Source: a bacterium
GTDB taxonomy: Bacteria > Desulfobacterota > Anaeroferrophillalia > Anaeroferrophillales > Anaeroferrophillaceae
Length of the DNA stretch: 14,648 bases
Direction of reading: 5' to 3'
Assembly (NCBI GenBank): GCA_029940125.1
Contig: JAOZRP010000018.1
Coordinates: 1 to 14,648, forward strand
Each line of letters starts with the position of its first letter. The stretch's first letter is position 1. The notes under the pieces are model-generated. The model worked only from the letters and a program-made list of their open reading frames with translations. It searched no databases and was not told where the DNA came from. This document shows, in pieces, positions 7,986 through 14,032 of the stretch. A program made the translations under genes and the position numbers.

Positions 7986-9313
7986 TTGTCGTTGACGACA
8001 ACCTGGAGCTGCTGGAAAGCCTGGAACTCTATTTTCGGGAGAAAGGTTATGGGGTTTCTACAGCTGACAACGGTGAAACCGGACTTGCCTTGATTAAGTT
8101 CCGCCGGCCGAAAGTTGCCATTGTCGATCTGCGCCTGCCCGGCATGAGCGGCCTGGAACTGCTGGAGTCGCTTAAAAACGAAGGCATTGATTGCCGAACT
8201 GTGGTTATTACGGCATACCAGGAGATGGAAACTACGGTTCAGGCAATCAAGTTGGGGGCTTTTGACTATTTGCATAAACCGCTTGATATTGATGCCCTCG
8301 ACCAGCTTATTGACAAGGCCTTGAGTGACCTTCCGGAAACTGAATCCATCAAAGTTGTGGATGAGGAGTTTAAGGAAAATACCATTGTCGGCCGCTCCCA
8401 TGAGATGAAAGAGATCTTTAAACTTATCGGACTGCTTTCTGAGGTCAAAACAACGGTTCTGGTCGTTGGCGAGAGTGGCACCGGCAAGGAATTGGTGGCC
8501 AGGGCTATCCACTATCACAGTTCCTCAGCCGGAGAACCTTTTGTTGCTCTTAACTGTTCCGCAATTGTTGAAAACCTGCTGGAAAGTGAACTTTTTGGCC
8601 ATGAACAGGGAAGTTTCACTGGAGCCGATGCGACCAAGAAAGGCAAGCTTGAAATTGCCGGCGGCGGGACCTTGTTTCTCGATGAAATCAGTGAAATTCC
8701 CCTCCACTTGCAGGCCAAATTGCTGCGTTTCATCCAGGAACGGGAGTTTGAACGGGTTGGTGGAAATCAGAAGGTAAAATTCAATGCCAGAATTATCGCG
8801 GCGACCAATCGTGATCTTGCACAAATGGTTAAACGGGGGGAGTTCCGTGAAGACCTCTACTTTCGCCTCAAGGTTTTTGAGCTTTATATCCCGCCGCTGC
8901 GCCAGCGCAAGGAAGATATTCCACTGCTGGTGGAGTACCTGATAAAAAAGATAAATCGCACTACCGGCAAGAAAATTCAACGAATTTCAATGGCCGCCAT
9001 CAATCGGCTTCTGGAGCATGACTGGCCTGGCAATATTCGGGAGTTGGAAAACGTTCTGACCCGGGCGGTGGTTCTGTCTAAAGACAAATGTCTGCTGGAA
9101 TCCTGTGTTGTCAATCTGCTGCGTCAGCCAGAGGCTGGATGTCCGGCATCTTTTCAATTGAAAAGCCTGAGTGAAATTGAAGCTCAGCACATCGCTCATG
9201 TCCTTCAATGTTGCCAAGGGAACATCTCCCGGGCGGCCCGCATTCTGGGTATTACCCGGCCCACTTTGAGAAATAAAATCAAGTCATTGAATATCTCTTT
9301 TGAGGACAGCTGA
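7964..9313 (+). CDS. NtrC-family sigma-54-dependent response regulator
   Basis: This is a 449-residue transcription activator. The receiver domain (1-120) has acidic D11/D12, phospho-acceptor D55 (AIVDLRLPG), T83 and K105. The AAA+ domain follows, with Walker A GESGTGKE (169-176), GSFTGA (216-221) in the sigma-54 contact loop, GGGTLFLDEI as Walker B and ATNRDL. The loop is normally GAFTGA, so Ala is replaced by Ser. A Fis-type helix-turn-helix closes the protein (GNISRAARILGITRPTLRNKIKSL). Such proteins hydrolyse ATP to open sigma-54 RNA polymerase promoters. The start is GTG, preceded by GGTGGA (7952-7957) inside the kinase gene; no ATG is in frame nearby. The histidine kinase immediately upstream is the likely partner. 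A sigma-54 promoter about 220 bp downstream is its probable target. Both of these links are inferences from position. Confidence 0.94.
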   Translation: MAKRIEIVVVDDNLELLESLELYFREKGYGVSTADNGETGLALIKFRRPKVAIVDLRLPGMSGLELLESLKNEGIDCRTVVITAYQEMETTVQAIKLGAFDYLHKPLDIDALDQLIDKALSDLPETESIKVVDEEFKENTIVGRSHEMKEIFKLIGLLSEVKTTVLVVGESGTGKELVARAIHYHSSSAGEPFVALNCSAIVENLLESELFGHEQGSFTGADATKKGKLEIAGGGTLFLDEISEIPLHLQAKLLRFIQEREFERVGGNQKVKFNARIIAATNRDLAQMVKRGEFREDLYFRLKVFELYIPPLRQRKEDIPLLVEYLIKKINRTTGKKIQRISMAAINRLLEHDWPGNIRELENVLTRAVVLSKDKCLLESCVVNLLRQPEAGCPASFQLKSLSEIEAQHIAHVLQCCQGNISRAARILGITRPTLRNKIKSLNISFEDS

Positions 9314-9332
9314 AGCCGTTTGCCGGCATGAT

Positions 9333-9367
9333 TTTCCCAGGTGGAAAATAATTTTCCACCTGGGAAA
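9333..9367 (+). promoter_or_regulatory. 35-bp perfect palindrome: tandem TTTCC-N5-GGAAA dyads, or terminator hairpin
   Basis: Two 17-bp arms (9333-9349 and 9351-9367) are exact reverse complements around a single A at 9350. Each arm is itself a dyad of the form TTTCC-N5-GGAAA (9333-9347 and 9353-9367), with centres 20 bp apart, about two helical turns. As RNA it would form a very stable stem 19 bp after the regulator stop codon, a position expected for a terminator. However, the downstream flank (AAATTTATATCC) is not a clean U-tract. The nested dyads instead suggest a protein-binding operator pair, about 200 bp upstream of the predicted sigma-54 start site. Both roles are possible. Confidence 0.6.
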
Positions 9368-9467
9368 TTTATATCCATTTGCATTTCCTGATTTTTCCGC
9401 TCTTCTGTAGAACGTTTTTATGGTTTGTCGAGCTTTTCTGTCTTTTGTAATGTCGTATTTCCTTTAA

Positions 9468-9487
9468 TCTCCGGCAGTTGCCGGAGA
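9468..9487 (+). promoter_or_regulatory. 20-bp palindrome, candidate enhancer (UAS) for the NtrC-type regulator
   Basis: TCTCCGGCAGTTGCCGGAGA has two perfect 9-bp arms around a central GT. Its centre lies about 82 bp upstream of the transcription start predicted from the sigma-54 motif, within the usual range for bacterial enhancer-binding-protein sites. It is GC-rich inside an otherwise AT-rich intergenic region. No T-tract follows, which argues against a terminator. Assignment to the adjacent response regulator is inferred from position only. Confidence 0.5.
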
Positions 9488-9532
9488 ATATGGGGAAATA
9501 GTAAAGTTGAATGATAATATAATAGTATTTTA

Positions 9533-9548
9533 TGGCATGGTGTTTGCT
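9533..9548 (+). promoter_or_regulatory. Sigma-54 (-24/-12) promoter of the transporter operon
   Basis: TGGCATGGTGTTTGCT matches the sigma-54 consensus TGGCAYR-N4-TTGCW. The GG (9534-9535) and GC (9546-9547) dinucleotides are at the required 12-bp separation. The predicted start site is near 9559, giving a leader of about 54 nt before the binding-protein ATG. The 30 bp or so upstream are very AT-rich (around 9498-9532), which would suit bending between enhancer and promoter, although no clear IHF consensus was found. The gene for an NtrC-family activator lies directly upstream. Confidence 0.77.
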
Positions 9549-9612
9549 CATCCGTGATCAGGGTGAAGGTTATATGTGGGGAGTCAACGCATAACGCTAC
9601 AGGAGGTGGGTG

Positions 9613-10887
9613 ATGAGAACTGGCAAAAATTTTCTCTGGTTGGTGATGATTTTGTTGTTTGTCTGTGCATCAGGTACAGCCGGCGCTGCCGCTGCCGCTG
9701 CCGGAAAACCGATTGTTTTGGGCTGTCCCTTGTCTACGGCCTTTCTCTATGGTTGGGATGCGGAAAGGGGCATTAAACTGGCGGTTGACGAGATCAACCA
9801 GGCTGGCGGGGTTGCCTATGGGGGTGCGTCCCATCCTTTTAAGGTTGAAGTCATCGATACCCGGTCGCTTGAACCCGGGGTTCCAGTCAGCGAAGCTTTG
9901 CTCGGGGTTGAAAAGCTTATCCTTGAAAAAAAGGCGGATTTTATTGTTGGCGGTCCGGTTCGTTCAGAGGCGGCAATGGCGGTTATGGACCTGCTCAGCA
10001 AATATAAAAAAGTCTCCATTGTAACCACTGGGGTTTTGAGCCCCGGCTATCACAAGCGGATAGAAAAAGCCTATGATAAATATAAGTATTGTTTCCGCAA
10101 CTCTTCCGAGATTATTACGATTGGCAAGGACATGATCAAGGTTTTTAATCGTTTGAACAGTGAACATGATCTGACAAAAGCTTTTATCATGGTTCAGGAT
10201 GTTGCTCACGCCCGCAAGGCCGGTGGGTTTATTGCCAAACTGTTGAAAGGTACCGGCAAATGGGAGGTCTTGGGCCAGGAAATTTATCCCACCGGGGCGA
10301 CCGATTTTTCCATGGGTCTTTTAAAGGCCAGACGGCTGAAAGCGGAAGTCCTTTTCATCTGGATGGATATGCCGGAATCAGCAATTTTATTGAAGCAGTG
10401 GAAGAATATGCGCATGAAATGCGTGCCGATGGGTTTCATGTCAGCGGCCGAACAGCCTAACTTCTGGGAAGCCACCAAGGGAAACTGCCAGTACACGATA
10501 GTCGATGCCGTCAACGGCGGCAACGTGCCGTCAACCATGACGCCCTGGACCATGAAGTTTGTGAATGCGTACCAGAAAAAATGGGGTTTGGAGCCGGAGG
10601 GTTACGGAACCTCTTCAAGCTACATGGCGGTTTACCAGTTGAAGGAGGCCATTGAAAAGGCCGGCAGCCTGGATGCCGATGCGGTTATCAAGGCCCTGGA
10701 AGCCCAGGACCTGATGGGTGTGTACGGACGCATGAAGTTTGCCAAAAACCACCAGATTATTCCCTCCGACGACCCGGAAAAAGGGGCGACCGGCTGTATG
10801 TTTCAGTGGCAAAATGGCAAACGGGTGCAATTTTTTCCCAAAGCCGGGGCGACTGGAGATATCATGCTGCCGCCCTGGATGAAGTAG
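9613..10887 (+). CDS. Periplasmic substrate-binding protein of a Liv/HAAT-type ABC transporter (Peripla_BP_6)
   Basis: This 424-residue solute-binding protein should capture a small ligand in the periplasm and hand it to the LivH/LivM-like permeases downstream. A signal peptide (MRTGKNFLWLVMILLFVCASGTAGA) precedes an Ala-rich stretch, with cleavage likely at AGA or in the Ala run. The Cys at 17 lacks a proper lipobox, so a lipoprotein is unlikely. The mature part starts KPIVLGCPLS and has GIKLAVDEINQAGGV, FIVGGPVRSEAAMAVMDL and IYPTGATDFSMGLLKARRLKAEVLFIW, typical of LivJ/K-like proteins. The ligand cannot be told from sequence, since this family binds amino acids, amides, urea, aromatic acids and more. 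The ATG at 9613 is chosen because AGGAGG (9601-9606) lies 6 nt upstream; a GTG at 9610 is too close. It is the first gene after the sigma-54 promoter. Confidence 0.9.
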   Translation: MRTGKNFLWLVMILLFVCASGTAGAAAAAAGKPIVLGCPLSTAFLYGWDAERGIKLAVDEINQAGGVAYGGASHPFKVEVIDTRSLEPGVPVSEALLGVEKLILEKKADFIVGGPVRSEAAMAVMDLLSKYKKVSIVTTGVLSPGYHKRIEKAYDKYKYCFRNSSEIITIGKDMIKVFNRLNSEHDLTKAFIMVQDVAHARKAGGFIAKLLKGTGKWEVLGQEIYPTGATDFSMGLLKARRLKAEVLFIWMDMPESAILLKQWKNMRMKCVPMGFMSAAEQPNFWEATKGNCQYTIVDAVNGGNVPSTMTPWTMKFVNAYQKKWGLEPEGYGTSSSYMAVYQLKEAIEKAGSLDADAVIKALEAQDLMGVYGRMKFAKNHQIIPSDDPEKGATGCMFQWQNGKRVQFFPKAGATGDIMLPPWMK

Positions 10888-10900
10888 AGGAGTCATGGAC

Positions 10901-11500
10901 ATGGATTATTCCACCCTCTTTTTTTTATTGCAGGAACGCCGGAGCTGCCGCTCTTTTCAACCGGGGCAGTCATTGGAGCCAGACGAGGTCATGATGATTA
11001 TCAAAGCCGGCCAGCAGGCTCCCAACCCCTTGAATCAGCAGCCTTGGTCATTTGTGGTTATCACTTCTCCCGAAGCCAGGAAAAAGCTGCGCCAGGCCGG
11101 TGAACAGGCCAAGCAGGCGGTTCTTGAACAGGGCGGTCCCGGCTGGGTCGGCGGTTTCAGTATCGATTTTATGGAAGAAGCCCCGCTGGTCATCGCGGTT
11201 GTTGTCGATCCGCGCAAAGGTGGTCTTGGGGAGTATTTCAACCAGCCGCTCGGCAGTGTCCAGGCCGGTTCGGCCTGTATGCAGAACATGATGCTGGCCG
11301 CCACCACCCTGGGGTTTGGGACCCTCTGGTTCACCTTTTTTGACCCGGCTGCCGTCAAACTAATACTCTCTATTCCCGATGACCATGAAATTATCGGCCT
11401 TCTTTTTGTCGGTAAAGCCTCAGGAGAAATACCGTCCAGCCGGCGCCGGGACCCGGTAATCTATGCCGACAGCTTTGGTGTTGAGTATGATCAAGGTTGA
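10901..11500 (+). CDS. Nitroreductase-family FMN oxidoreductase
   Basis: This is a cytoplasmic flavoprotein of 199 residues. LLQERRSCRSFQPG near the N-terminus and APNPLNQQPWSFVVIT (40-55) are the FMN-binding motifs of the nitroreductase fold. AGSACMQNMMLAATTLGFGTLWFTFF is the conserved central helix region, and HEIIGLLFVGKASGEIP the C-terminal FMN segment. Family members use NAD(P)H to reduce nitro groups, quinones, enones or flavins, and some do dehalogenation or ring chemistry. The substrate here is unknown. GAGGAG (10887-10892) overlaps the binding-protein stop and is 8 nt from the ATG at 10901. The ATG at 10895 (two residues longer) is only 2 nt from it and is less likely. Its place inside a transporter operon suggests it acts on the imported compound or its breakdown product. 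Confidence 0.88.
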   Translation: MDYSTLFFLLQERRSCRSFQPGQSLEPDEVMMIIKAGQQAPNPLNQQPWSFVVITSPEARKKLRQAGEQAKQAVLEQGGPGWVGGFSIDFMEEAPLVIAVVVDPRKGGLGEYFNQPLGSVQAGSACMQNMMLAATTLGFGTLWFTFFDPAAVKLILSIPDDHEIIGLLFVGKASGEIPSSRRRDPVIYADSFGVEYDQG

Positions 11501-11524
11501 GATATGCTGCTTTTGCAACCTAAA

Positions 11525-11569
11525 GGTGCAGGGACGTGGAACCATACTTGGTCTCTGCGTCCCTGCATC
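11525..11569 (+). repeat. Strong imperfect hairpin, possibly a REP-like palindromic element
   Basis: TGCAGGGACG (11527-11536) and CGTCCCTGCA (11558-11567) are perfect 10-bp inverted arms. Pairing continues inward through two G-U pairs and two Watson-Crick pairs. After a bulged C (11553) come four more pairs, ACCA with TGGT, closed by a TACT tetraloop; a G-T and a G-C pair can be added outside. No T-tract follows. It sits in the 101-bp gap between the nitroreductase and DUF3795 genes. It could be a dispersed palindromic repeat, an RNA-stabilising or processing stem, or a weak attenuator. Only one copy is visible in this window, so the repeat call is tentative. Confidence 0.45.
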
Positions 11570-11601
11570 GAAAAGTGATTGGTCGAAAAGGAAACGGAAC
11601 C

Positions 11602-12093
11602 ATGGCAATTAATCCTGATTTGCTCGGACCCTGTGGTCTTTACTGTGGTGTCTGTGCCATTTATATTGCCCATCGAGATCATAATCATAAATTAAAGGAA
11701 CGGTTGGTAAATCTCTACAAGGGAGGAATTCCCGGCAAAGGCACCCTTCCGGGCAGTGAAAATTTATCAATTGAAGACATCCGGTGTGGCGGCTGTATGT
11801 CTGCGGACGTATTTATGTACTGCAAACATTGTGAAATCAAGGATTGCACCGGGAAAAAAGGTTATGCCGGATGTTACCAATGTGATGAATTCCCTTGCCG
11901 GCATATTGACGACTTTCCGATGCATGTTGGTAAAAAGGTCATCCTGCGGGCGGTTCCGTACTGGCGGGAAGTTGGTACGGAAAAATTTATTGAAGCTGAA
12001 GAGGCCCGTTATATTTGTCCCGATTGCGGCAATAAGGTTTTCCGCGGTGCGGTAACCTGCAACAAGTGCAAAGTAAAGCTGGATCTGGATTAA
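11602..12093 (+). CDS. Cys-rich DUF3795 protein
   Basis: The function is unknown. The protein has 163 residues and 15 cysteines, and no signal peptide or membrane segment. The N-terminal GPCGLYCGVCAIY (9-21) is the DUF3795 signature. The middle contains RCGGCMS, YCKHCEIKDC and GCYQCDEFPCRHI, the usual Cys pattern of this family. The C-terminal ICPDCGNKVF...TCNKCK is an added zinc-ribbon-like CxxC/CxxC pair. Metal (Zn or Fe-S) binding is likely from the Cys spacing but not proven. The ATG at 11602 is chosen because the conserved block begins directly after it and AAAAGGA (11586-11592) is upstream. The frame is open further to 11536, but that part overlaps the hairpin. It lies between the nitroreductase and the LivH-like gene, most likely co-transcribed. 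Confidence 0.8.
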   Translation: MAINPDLLGPCGLYCGVCAIYIAHRDHNHKLKERLVNLYKGGIPGKGTLPGSENLSIEDIRCGGCMSADVFMYCKHCEIKDCTGKKGYAGCYQCDEFPCRHIDDFPMHVGKKVILRAVPYWREVGTEKFIEAEEARYICPDCGNKVFRGAVTCNKCKVKLDLD

Positions 12094-12146
12094 GTTATGA
12101 ACCTGTTTTCCGGCAGAACCGGCTCAGGCCAACTTGGGGATTAGCG

Positions 12147-13013
12147 GTGGAAATATTAATTTACGGGATAGTCAACAGTTTTAAACTTATCCTGATTGCT
12201 TTTGGCTTCACCTTGGTGTACGGCACCAGCCGCCTGCCCAATTTTGCCCATGGAGCCATCTTTGTTTTTACCGGGTTTGTGGCCTGGATCATGATGCACA
12301 AGCTCAATCTGCCTTTTCTGCCAGCGGCCCTGTTGTCCCTGGCTTGTGCGGCCCTGGTTGGCGTGGTCATCTACCAGTTTATCCTGAAACGCATCCGGGG
12401 CATGAATATGAACGAGATTATCGCTACCTATGCCATTGGAGTGGCTTTGATTGAAACCTTCCGCTGGCTCGGTTTCAAAGGCACCACTTTTACCCTGCCG
12501 GTGGTGAAGGAGGGGGTAGTTTTTATTGCTGATGTGCCGGTCGATTATCAGCGGCTGATGGTAGTGGCTGTCGGTTTGGTGATGCTTGCAGCGGTTTGGG
12601 CCTTTACCAAATTTACCCGCACCGGCCGTGCCTTGCGTGGCATTGCCCAGGACGAGCGGGCTGCCATGATGCTTGGCATTGATTCCGACATGACAGCGAC
12701 GTTGGCGATGGCCTTGGGATCGGCCCTGTCCGGGCTGGCGGCATTGATGCTTTTCCCCCTCGGTAGCATCGTCGTTGAGGCCGGCTATAATACCTTGATT
12801 TTTGCCCTGGCCGTCTGCATGGTTGGTGGCATCGGCAGTTGGAGCGGTACCGTGCTGGCCGCTTTTGTCCTCGGGTTTCTCCAAGTTGTGACCGTTACCT
12901 ATCTGGCCACCCATTTTCAGATGGTGGTTACCCTGGCGGCAATTATCGCGACCCTGATTTTAAAACCCTCCGGATTTTTCGGCAAACATAAGGAACTCGA
13001 GGAGAGAGTGTAG
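12147..13013 (+). CDS. LivH-like ABC transporter permease
   Basis: This is an inner-membrane permease of 288 residues, forming one half of the translocation channel together with the LivM-like protein downstream. It is strongly hydrophobic with roughly eight predicted membrane helices. The LivH hallmark NFAHGAIF (32-39) follows the first helix. RALRGIAQDERAAMMLGID (161-179) is the cytoplasmic loop that contacts the ATPases. IFALAVCMVGGIGSWSGTVLAAFVLGFLQ is typical of the C-terminal half. The start is most likely the GTG at 12147: GGGGA (12136-12140) is 6 nt upstream and the protein then begins MEILIYGIVNS, the usual length before the first helix. An ATG at 12066 in the same frame would overlap the DUF3795 gene and add 27 unconserved residues. 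The start is fairly certain; the ligand is unknown. Confidence 0.91.
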   Translation: MEILIYGIVNSFKLILIAFGFTLVYGTSRLPNFAHGAIFVFTGFVAWIMMHKLNLPFLPAALLSLACAALVGVVIYQFILKRIRGMNMNEIIATYAIGVALIETFRWLGFKGTTFTLPVVKEGVVFIADVPVDYQRLMVVAVGLVMLAAVWAFTKFTRTGRALRGIAQDERAAMMLGIDSDMTATLAMALGSALSGLAALMLFPLGSIVVEAGYNTLIFALAVCMVGGIGSWSGTVLAAFVLGFLQVVTVTYLATHFQMVVTLAAIIATLILKPSGFFGKHKELEERV

Positions 13014-13018
13014 AGAAT

Positions 13019-14032
13019 ATGCAGACAGAAAAGCGTAAAGAGAGGATAGACCGCGGCATTAAAATACGTTCCGACGGTATCTATGCCCTTTCGTCATGGC
13101 GTGAGATTACCTATCTCATCGCTCCGCGGTTTTTGTTGATTGGAGGCCTGCTCGCAGCGCCGTTGCTGCTTCATTTTTTTCCCTACTGGCAGAAGGTTTT
13201 GCTGATTATCTGCATTTATGCTCTTTTGTCCATGGCTTTCGATTTTCTTGCCAACTATGTCGGCTTGGTCTGTCTCGGCGGCTCTTTTTTTGTCGGGGTC
13301 GGCGGTTACGGTGCTGCCCTGTTGAATAAATACCTGCTGCTGTCTCCGTTGATTTCCATTCCATTGGCTGCTTTGTTCGGGGCCGCTTTTTGTACCCTGT
13401 TGCTGCTTCCCTGCCTGCCCCTGCGGGGGGTTTATTTTGCCATTATAACCTTGATGTATCCACTGATGATGACCCGGATTATCGAAGCTTTTGAACTTTT
13501 CGGCGGAACCAACGGCATGATGGATATCCAGGGCTTTGGCAACCCCTGGATTGAACAGTATTTCCTGGTTGTTGCAACCCTGGTTTTTCTTTTTGCCCTG
13601 CGCCGGTTGTCGGTTGAGGATCTCGGCCTGGTCATCAGGGGAATCAAGGACAACGACCAGTCAGTCAGGGCTTCGGGCATCAATATAACCTTCATCAAGG
13701 CCCAGGCCATCTTTTATGCTTCGTTTCTGGGTTGCTTTGCCGGGGCTTACCTGGCCCATGTTTACATGTGGGCCGGCCTTTCAATGTTTGCCCTCGATTT
13801 CTCGATAATTCCGATTGCCGCCACCGTGGTTGGCGGCGGCGGTTCCCTGCTTGGAGCCGTTCTCGGAGCAATTTTGCTGGTGCCGCTCTCCGAAGTCCTG
13901 CGGGCTTTTGGCCCTTTGAGAATTGTTGTTTATTCATTGATTCTTACCGTGGTCATTGTTATCAAGGGCGAGGGTTTGCTCAATTATCTTTCCCGCAAAT
14001 ATCATCAGTTTGAGCGATGGGTGGAAATCTGA
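13019..14032 (+). CDS. LivM-like ABC transporter permease
   Basis: This is the second inner-membrane permease subunit, with 337 residues. About 36 hydrophilic, mostly charged residues precede the first helix, longer than a minimal N-terminus. Several hydrophobic helices follow. Hallmarks are SMAFDFLANYVGLVCLGGSFFVGVGGYGAALL, LRGVYFAIITLMYPL, and the coupling loop RGIKDNDQSVRASGI (207-221), matching the LivM pattern RxIRDNDxxAxxxGI. The C-terminal FSIIPIAATVVGGGGSLLGAVLGAILLVPLSE is also typical. GGAGAGAG (13001-13008) at the end of the LivH-like gene is a plausible ribosome site, 10 nt from the ATG. The gap to the LivH-like gene is 5 bp, and the stop overlaps the next start by 1 nt (TGATG). 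These junctions indicate one operon. Confidence 0.91.
   Translation: MQTEKRKERIDRGIKIRSDGIYALSSWREITYLIAPRFLLIGGLLAAPLLLHFFPYWQKVLLIICIYALLSMAFDFLANYVGLVCLGGSFFVGVGGYGAALLNKYLLLSPLISIPLAALFGAAFCTLLLLPCLPLRGVYFAIITLMYPLMMTRIIEAFELFGGTNGMMDIQGFGNPWIEQYFLVVATLVFLFALRRLSVEDLGLVIRGIKDNDQSVRASGINITFIKAQAIFYASFLGCFAGAYLAHVYMWAGLSMFALDFSIIPIAATVVGGGGSLLGAVLGAILLVPLSEVLRAFGPLRIVVYSLILTVVIVIKGEGLLNYLSRKYHQFERWVEI

Noticed and set aside
9508..9523. TTGAAT...TATAAT as a sigma-70 promoter
   Set aside because: The two hexamers are only about 5 bp apart, and no good -35 lies 16-18 bp upstream of the TATAAT at 9518-9523. The AT-rich linker explains it.
12097..12144. 15-codon ORF between the DUF3795 and LivH-like genes as a leader peptide
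   Set aside because: It has no ribosome site, no run of a regulatory amino acid and no attenuator-like hairpin after it.
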